A DNA stretch of 36,532 nucleotides from Welwitschia mirabilis (taxonomy: Eukaryota; Gnetophyta; Gnetopsida; Welwitschiales). Each line of letters opens with the position of its first letter. The stretch's first letter is position 1. Where the stretch lies: the NCBI GenBank assembly GCA_051453625.1, contig JBOZIK010000001.1, forward strand, positions 32,075,615 to 32,112,146, given 5' to 3'. Below are positions 30,544-36,532 of the stretch, piece by piece. A program made the position numbers and the translations under genes. A model generated the notes under the pieces. The model searched no databases and was not told where the DNA came from. It was given only the letters and a program-made list of their open reading frames with translations.

Positions 30544-31784
30544 TGATGTATTGGCAAATTGTATGTATTTAATGAAGTGTTATGACCTATTTTATAGGAC
30601 ATTTATATAGGTTTAGATGCAAATTTGAGGATTATGAAGAATTGATGGAAGATCTTAGAAATATGCAATTATTAGCATGGTTAGAGGCATCTAAAGGATA
30701 TAAATAGATACATTATACCTTGAAGGAAGATCACTAATAAAAAAGGCTATATTCTCTTAAGTTGAAAGAACAAAGAAAAGTATCATTCCCCCATCGTCCC
30801 CATGATAAGCAAGATGACAACACTACATAAGCCACATAGGAATGTTAATGTGAACTAGAGCTAATACTATTAAGTCAAATTTTATAAAGAAGTATCATAT
30901 CCATGATTATCCCCATGACATGTAGGATGATAAATGTAATGTTTGAGTCATTGTTCCCTTGGTCATCCTTATGACAAGCAAGATAACACCTGTAACTACT
31001 AGCCAATCCTTATCCATTTCATCTATTTCTTTTTTTGGAATTGAGTGTATTTTGCAATGCATTTTATGTGATAGTTTTACTTCTTAGTCGTATAAATAAG
31101 AGCCATCTTCAACTCTCCTATTCATCTTTATTTGCATTAGACATTCTTGTGATAGAAGATCGAAGGTCTAGAGATCCATCTTGTAAGTTGTAGAAAGATT
31201 TTTCCTTGGTGAAGGGTTGTTCATCCTCCATTGAGGTTCAGCTATTTTGTAATCCAAATGCTAATTCTATTTTAATATAAAACTTTTTATTCATGCATTC
31301 AATTATGTTATATTTCACTTATGATTTAGTTTGTCCTTAATCCGATGATAGTTTCATTAATAATATAGGTCTTAAAGGTATCCTTTGTTAAGGTTGAATA
31401 AAGTAGTTTTAGATTCATTTTACATTACATTTATTTAACTCTCTTAATATCTTAAGCTAGCCTTGGCTAGTGATAGTCTCCTTAGTTGATTTAGGTTATA
31501 TAGGATTGATCTTATTCATACATCGATTTGGTAATTAGAGAGGTGTTCATTTAGATTTAGTCATACTTATATTTCACTACATCTTTAATTTCTTACATCC
31601 TTTTTAAGTTTGAATACATTCCCTCTAAAAATTAATTCTCATTATTCTCTCATAAGTCTTCAACAAGTTACAAAATTTGGGTTACTTCCATTTATACTAA
31701 AGTGTGTATTTTGTGATATAAACATATTTGTAATTATTAGGATTCATTAAGGCAAAAAGGATTATAAAAATATGCACTACAACA
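30544..31784 (+). mobile_element. Solo LTR of an Athila-like Gypsy element, inserted in the opposite LTR
   Basis: A 1.24 kb LTR runs from TGATGTATTGG to CACTACAACA. No PBS or internal sequence adjoins either end, so it is a solo LTR left by LTR-LTR recombination. Flanks AACAC (30539-30543) and AATAC (31785-31789) form a 4-of-5 target duplication. A TATA box TATAAATAA lies at 31091. Modules of the ATCGTCC...ATGACA...GATGACA type occur at 30792, 30905 and 30961. The surrounding minus-strand LTR reads continuously when this piece is removed. Confidence 0.82.
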
Positions 31785-31789
31785 AATAC

Positions 31790-32327
31790 AAAAGATGAAA
31801 CCTTCACTCAAAATGCACTAAAAAATGCACTTTAATTCAAAAAAAAATAGATGAAACATGTGAAAGCCAGCTGATTATTTCAGATGTCATCCTGATTGTC
31901 ATGGGAATGATAAAGGGGATGATGGTACATGCATTATGATTTGTCATCATTTATGTCATGATGATAAACAAGGGGATGATACCTTTAGAAAAGAGATCCT
32001 CATTATTTTTAGCTTCACATCATGTCAGCATTTAATTTGGCTTGTGCAGGTTATTTGCCTGCATGTCGTGGGGATGACACTACCGATGATAGTCCTCTTT
32101 ATCATTTTAATTTAAGATAATCTAGCCTCCAATATTATTGATCTTCCTATAAAGTATTAAGCATCAAAATAGGACTACAAATGCCTCTAAACATGCCAAG
32201 AATTATGTGTTTCTGTGATCATCCATCAAATCTTCATAATCCTTAGAATGGCATCTAAACCTATATAAATTTCCTATAAAATAGCTCATAACATCCCATT
32301 AAATACTTATAATTTGATAACACATCA
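31790..32327 (-). repeat. Athila-like minus-strand 3' LTR, second piece
   Basis: This is the reverse complement of the upstream half of the solo LTR and ends CACATCA at 32327 (TGATGTG on its own strand). It contains three GTCATCC/GGATGAC modules near 31885, 31945 and 32060. With the piece at 29868-30543 it makes a complete LTR of ~1.2 kb. Confidence 0.8.
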
Positions 32328-32340
32328 TAGTTCCCCACTT
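32328..32340 (-). other. Polypurine tract of the minus-strand Athila-like element
   Basis: On the minus strand AAGTGGGGAACTA abuts the LTR start. This shows that the LTR to the left is a 3' LTR and that the element's body lies to the right. Confidence 0.7.
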
Positions 32341-33256
32341 AGACTTTGTTAATCCCTGATAAAACCAAGTAAATAACTACAATTGCTAGCTAAATTATCT
32401 TAAAAAAAAATCAATTTGGAAATTATAAAATAGGCTTATAAATAATCTTAAACATATCACATAGTAAAATAACATGTAACGCATCATATTTATGGAGTAA
32501 AAACTAAAAAAACTTATGTCTTATGAAATCTCTAAAATAATCCAAAAATTTTAAAAATGTATCCTAAAATGAGTCTTACCCTCCCCTAAGAAAAATAGTA
32601 TTTCCTGTATTGGCTAATGGAGCAGAGAAATCATATAAAAATAAATATGTCTAAACAAGAAAACAGATGATGGGTGTTATTGAATTCTGACATTTGAGAA
32701 ATTAAGTGGAAAGTTGAGTGCAAAAATGTTATGTTTGAAAAATAAAGATGTTAAGATCCTAAAATGATAAGAAAATAGGGAAACAACTTTGAAGTAACTA
32801 ACTAAACAACAAAAGAAAATTAAAAAAATGAACATAAGGAACATAAAGAAGATAGCTTACCTACTCTAAATTTTAATCTAGTAAACTCCTATGGAAGAAA
32901 TCATAACATCACTTGATTTAGAAATGTACATAAAATGTATAAATATGTAAAATTCCATTTGATAGGGTAGTGATTATGACAATGCTAAAAATCAAATGCT
33001 TAAACAATAAGTGATAAGATCAAGTAGTTTCTTAAAACTGGACTTCTTGCTTATATCTTAAAAAAAAGACCTAAATCATTAAAATAAAATGATCATGTAA
33101 AATTATTAAGAATATAAAAAACAAGGAATGCCTTTGATAATACTAGGAATACCACTGATCCCGTAGTTAAAAAGTTTTTATTATTTTATTATCTATGATA
33201 AGGGAAGTGTAACCATAGTTAGATAAGAAAAGACCTATAAAACATGGCTAACTAAT
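32341..33256 (-). other. 3' internal part of the minus-strand Athila-like element, non-coding
   Basis: AT-rich sequence between the polypurine tract and the next LTR. No reading frame or known motif is visible on either strand. In Athila elements a long non-coding stretch commonly precedes the 3' LTR, which fits. Confidence 0.45.
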
Positions 33257-34424
33257 TGTTGTGACACCAACTTATGTGTATTTGATAGGGTATTCTAAGT
33301 TGTTTTGCAAATAAACTAACAAATAATTACTTAGTTTTTATGATAATCGAGAATCAAGGAGCACAAGATGAAAACATGAAAATATCAGATAAAATACAAG
33401 TATTTCATGCAGATACGGATAAATATTATTTTGGATCATAATTCTTGTAGATGATAAAGCAATTCCACTTATAAAAGATTAAGAAAATACTGTCATCCCC
33501 TTAGTCATTCACACGATAGTCAAGACGACAATTTCAACTAAGTAAATAATAAAGTTCACATTTAAATAACTTCCAGACAAACTGAGATCTATCTATAGAC
33601 ATCATCGTCCATCTCATTGTCCGAACATCACAGGCAGATGACATCTAGAGAACTAGTCGATAGCACTTCACATATAATTAGACAAGGAGTTAAATTGAAG
33701 CAAACCATAACAACCAAGATGACACAGTTTTCTCTTAGTTTTACCAAATTTTTTCCTGAGTTATCACCTCTTTATTATGACTTTTCCTTGCATGTTAGCT
33801 AGAGTTTTTCTTATGCTTTTCTATCAGTTCCATTTCCCTTTCTGTCTATAAATAAAGGTTTTCCCCTCAATCCCTATATATCTTTGATAGTACCTAACAT
33901 TCTTGTGACAGGAAATCTTGGGACTAGAGAATCATCTTGTAATCCAGAGAGATATTACCTTGGTGTTGGATGCCATATCCTCCATCGAGGAATGACTACT
34001 TTGTGATACAGAGGTCTTTTATGTTTTTTAATATGAATTATTCTTTTTGTTAATAATTGCAGGAACTTATCCCTTATAGTTTATGTTGTTTAATATTCAT
34101 AATAGGTTTCTTTTATTATATAGATTATGAGGGTAGCCTTTGTCAAGATTAAGCTTGATTAGATTAGATGCATCATTATTTCTTTTTATAAATTAGTTTT
34201 GCATTGCTATTTCAATTTCATGCATTATAATTTATTTCAGTAGATTAGGGTTACATACTTTTTTTTTGAAATTAACTCTTTATTATCCATAGTATTGGCT
34301 TTCGATGAATTACGACATTCGAATCACTTTCGACTATACTAGCGTGCTATATTTATGCATTTTATTTGTAATTAATAGGATTTAAATCAAGGCATGAAAC
34401 ACTGCATAAATTCGCACTGCAATA
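33257..34424 (+). repeat. 5' LTR of the second Athila-like element
   Basis: The right end is fixed by the PBS. The left end, TGTTGTGACACC, is set by similarity to the start of the solo LTR and is less certain. It aligns with 35677-36532 from ~33547 onwards. It contains a TATA box (TATAAATAAAGG, 33847-33858) and GTCATCC/GGATGAC modules near 33491 and 33601. A 61-codon open stretch within it is not a gene. Confidence 0.78.
33847..33858 (+). promoter_or_regulatory. LTR TATA box
   Basis: TATAAATAAAGG is conserved in the 3' LTR copy at ~36025-36036 and, more loosely, in the solo LTR at 31091. It is the likely core promoter for the genomic RNA. Confidence 0.65.
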
Positions 34425-34427
34425 AAT

Positions 34428-34445
34428 TGGTGTCGTTGCAAGGGA
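34428..34445 (+). other. Primer-binding site, tRNA-Asp type (Athila hallmark)
   Basis: TGGTGTCGTTGCAAGGGA resembles TGGCGCCGTTGCCGGGGA, complementary to the 3' end of plant tRNA-Asp, with two C-to-T changes and two other changes. It is three bases from the LTR end. Confidence 0.78.
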
Positions 34446-34940
34446 AGGCTATTTAAAAATCAAGAGTTGTTATTTCTCTAGTGAATATTTCAAATATTTG
34501 TTGTAGTGTCAGTGTACCATTACTCTGTAAGTATTTTATTTCAATTTTAACTTTTTACTAACCACTGACATCCTTTTTGTTATCCAGACGTCATAGTCGG
34601 ATGACCATTCCCTTTTCTGCTTTTTCTCGTTCTATGGTTGTTTATGTTTTTTGTCTCTATCATCTAGGTTATCGTCCGGATGACATATAGGATGATACCT
34701 TTTAAGAACCAAAACTAAATGGTAAAAATAGGGAAAGGTGAAAAATACCAGAAAGAAAGACAGTTCATTACAAAAAACATCAAAGAAGGTTTGCTAAATT
34801 TTGAAATTGAAAATCAAAATAGCCTAGGTATGTAAACTTTAAAATTTCTTAAAATTTCTGATTTTAATTCTGTAAAAGAGTTTGATTTTAATTTTGAAAA
34901 ATCTAATACCATGTTAACCTCTCATAAAAAATAACCTATC
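34446..34940 (+). other. Leader of the second Athila-like element
   Basis: Non-coding stretch between PBS and gag. It holds two GTCATCC...GGATGAC modules (34566-34605 and 34669-34698), the same words that fill the LTRs. No frame is evident before ~34900. Confidence 0.5.
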
Positions 34941-35576
34941 TCTTTAAATCCACCTCTTGTTATTGGAACTATTACTCCTACTCCTCATGCAACTCTGAGA
35001 GATCTTATAGCAAATAAAAGACTTGAAATTTAAAACCCTTTTAACTTACCTCTTGGCAATGATGTAGAACTTAAAAAATTAAATTCTTATTATACATTTA
35101 GTGAAGAACCTGATGAGGATCCTCTACAACACATCACCGACATTACATAACATATCCTTAAATCTGGAAATGGTAAAAGGCAAATAAATGATAAAACTTA
35201 TATGGTTATCTTTCTCATGTCCTTGAGAGATAAAGCAAAAATTTGTTTTAGAACGATATCCCATACGAGCCTAAAATCGTGGAGTGAAGTTCAAGAAATC
35301 TTTATCAAAAGATTTATCAATAAAACCACCATTCGGAAATGTAAGAAAAAAGTTACAAACTTTCAACAACTGCCTAATGAAGACTATGCCTCTGCTTATG
35401 AGAGATTCTTTATGGCTTTACACTCAAACCCAGTAGACGCCTTTTCTAAGGTAAAATTAATAGACTATTTATATAGTGGGTTAAATAGTTATACTAAGAA
35501 ACTTATAGATTTCTCTTATGGAGGCAACCTCTTAAATCAAACTTTAGAAGATGCTTGGAAGATATTAGAAGATTTA
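34940..35576 (+). pseudogene. Athila-type gag (retrotransposon gag domain), partial
   Basis: Starting near 34940 the frame gives IGTITPTPHATLRDLI, then EDPLQHITDIT near 35115 and, from 35202, FLMSLRDKAKICFRT, SWSEVQEIFIKRF, TNFQQLPNEDYASAYERF and LIDYLYSGLN. This is the ordered set of blocks of the PF03732 Gag domain of Athila/Ty3-Gypsy elements. At least two stops occur before 35202 (lost Gln codons), after which the frame is open to the gap at 35577. Gag would build the particle. No zinc knuckle, protease or RT is visible, because the gap follows. Confidence 0.88.
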
Positions 35577-35676
35577 NNNNNNNNNNNNNNNNNNNNNNNN
35601 NNNNNNNNNNNNNNNNNNNNNNNNNNNNNNNNNNNNNNNNNNNNNNNNNNNNNNNNNNNNNNNNNNNNNNNNNNNN
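35577..35676. other. Assembly gap (100 N)
   Basis: Placeholder gap between the Athila gag and the 3' LTR copy. Its true size is unknown. The missing gag end, pol and the start of the 3' LTR may lie here. Confidence 0.95.
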
Positions 35677-36532
35677 AGATGATAAAGTTCTTTCGAGATA
35701 ACTCCCAGTTGAACTGAAGATCTTCTTATCAAACATCATCGTCTATCTCATTATCCAGACGTCACTAGTGGATAAAATATCCAAAGCCAATTGACAATAA
35801 TTCACATATAGCCTGACAGGTAGATAAACTAAAGCAGAACTAGAGTTCCAATTATCCATCCTCATCATCTCCTCCTTCATCTGGACAACCATAAAAATGA
35901 TATTGTTTTCCCATAGTTTCATAGAATGTTTTCTTGAGTTGTTACCTCTTTATTGTGACTTTATTATGAATGTTAGCTAGGGTTTCTCCTTTACTTTTCT
36001 ATCAGTTCCCTTTCCCTTTTTGTATATAAATAAAGGTCTTCCCCTCAATCCTTAATCATCTTTGATAGTACCTGACATTCTCGTGACAGGAGATCTTGGG
36101 ACTAGAGAACCATCTTGTNNNNNNNNNNGAGAGATATTACCTGGGTATTGGGTGGCATATCCTCCATTAAGGAATGACTACTTTGTGATACATATGTCTT
36201 TTATACTTTTAATATCAATTATCCTTTTTGTCAATAATTGCAGAAACTTATTTCTTATAGTTTATGTTGTTTAAGATTTGTAATAGGTTTCTTTGATTAT
36301 ATAGATTATGAGGGTATCCTTTGTTAAGATTGAGCTTGATTAGATTAGGTGCATCGCTATTTATTTTCATAAATTAGTTTTACATTGTTATTTCAATTTC
36401 ATGCATTGCAATTTAATTTAGTAGATTAAGGTTATACATTTATTTCTTGAAATCAACTCTTTATTATCCATACTATTGGCCTTCGCCAGAATTATGACAT
36501 TCGGATCACTCCGACTATACTAGCATGCTATA
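35677..36532 (+). repeat. 3' LTR of the second Athila-like element, truncated
   Basis: It matches 33547-34360 with the same landmarks (CATCATCGTC, TATAAATAAAGG, GATCTTGGGACTAGAGAA in the clearer copy, TTATTATCCATA). The start is lost in the preceding gap and the end lies beyond the window. A 10-N gap sits at 36119-36128. It contains no gene. Confidence 0.85.

Larger units (their letters stand above)
33257..36532 (+). mobile_element. Second Athila-like Gypsy element, runs off the window
   Basis: It comprises an LTR (~33257-34424), a tRNA-Asp PBS (34428), a leader, a partial gag (~34940-35576), a 100-N gap and a second LTR copy from 35677 past the window end. Only ~1.15 kb of internal sequence lies between the LTR and the gap. 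Either the gap hides the rest of gag-pol or this is a deletion derivative. It stands inside the body of the minus-strand Athila-like element and belongs to a related but distinct subfamily. Confidence 0.82.

Noticed and set aside
30544-32327. MITE or DNA transposon suggested by long inverted repeats
   Set aside because: The arms are opposite-facing LTRs of one Athila-like family with TG/CA ends, a PPT at 32328 and 5-bp flanks, not transposon terminal repeats.
33617-33802. Plus-strand open frame of 61 codons
   Set aside because: It lies in an LTR and is not open in the 3' LTR copy.

Overview
This window looks like plant nuclear DNA made almost entirely of old, mutually nested LTR retrotransposons. 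It is very AT-rich. The pol and gag reading frames are those of plant Copia and Athila-type Gypsy elements. The primer-binding sites match plant initiator tRNA-Met (Copia) and tRNA-Asp (Athila). No host gene, tRNA, rRNA or CRISPR array is visible. In-frame stops are frequent, often where the family has Trp or Gln, as expected from long decay by C-to-T change at methylated cytosines. Eleven runs of N (10 to 741 bases) interrupt the sequence, and several are flanked by duplicated contig ends.

Layout. (1) 1-4200 is an AT-rich relic with two diverged ~1.05-1.1 kb tandem copies and degraded minus-strand coding remnants of an element I cannot name. (2) TE-1, plus strand, starts near 4220 with an LTR to ~5550. 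It then has a PBS, gag (5603-5662, resuming at 11574), gag C-terminus and zinc knuckles to ~13830, a non-coding block, and a second ORF (ORF2) at 14558 that replaces integrase/RT/RNase H. (3) TE-2 (5663-11573, plus strand) is a 5.9 kb Copia element with ~190 bp LTRs and recognisable Gag, protease, integrase, RT and RNase H. It sits in the gag of TE-1. (4) A minus-strand array, LTR-internal-LTR-internal-LTR (14879-28352), is inserted in ORF2 of TE-1 with a perfect 5-bp duplication ATTTT on the outer flanks only. Each internal region carries a Sirevirus-like gag plus protease remnant and then an ORF2, but no integrase, RT or RNase H. (5) ORF2 of TE-1 resumes at 28353 and is cut again at 29868 by the 3' LTR of a minus-strand Athila-like element. 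That LTR is itself split by an opposite-facing solo LTR of the same family (30544-31784). (6) A second Athila-like element, plus strand, runs from ~33257 past the window end, with LTR, tRNA-Asp PBS, a degraded gag and part of the 3' LTR.

How the parts relate. TE-1 and the array elements share a plan: LTR, Met-type PBS, gag, then a lone ORF2 with an acidic tail in place of most of pol. They would need replication enzymes from a full-length partner. In the array elements a TATA box stands ~140 nt upstream of ORF2 in both copies, suggesting ORF2 had its own transcript. The most unusual signal is that three unrelated families each carry their own short, palindromic or inverted word, reiterated many times in the LTR and again in the internal region: AGACATCT in TE-1, GTCGACC/GTTGACC in the array, and GTCATCC...GGATGAC in the Athila elements. 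In TE-1 and the array this second cluster lies just upstream of ORF2.
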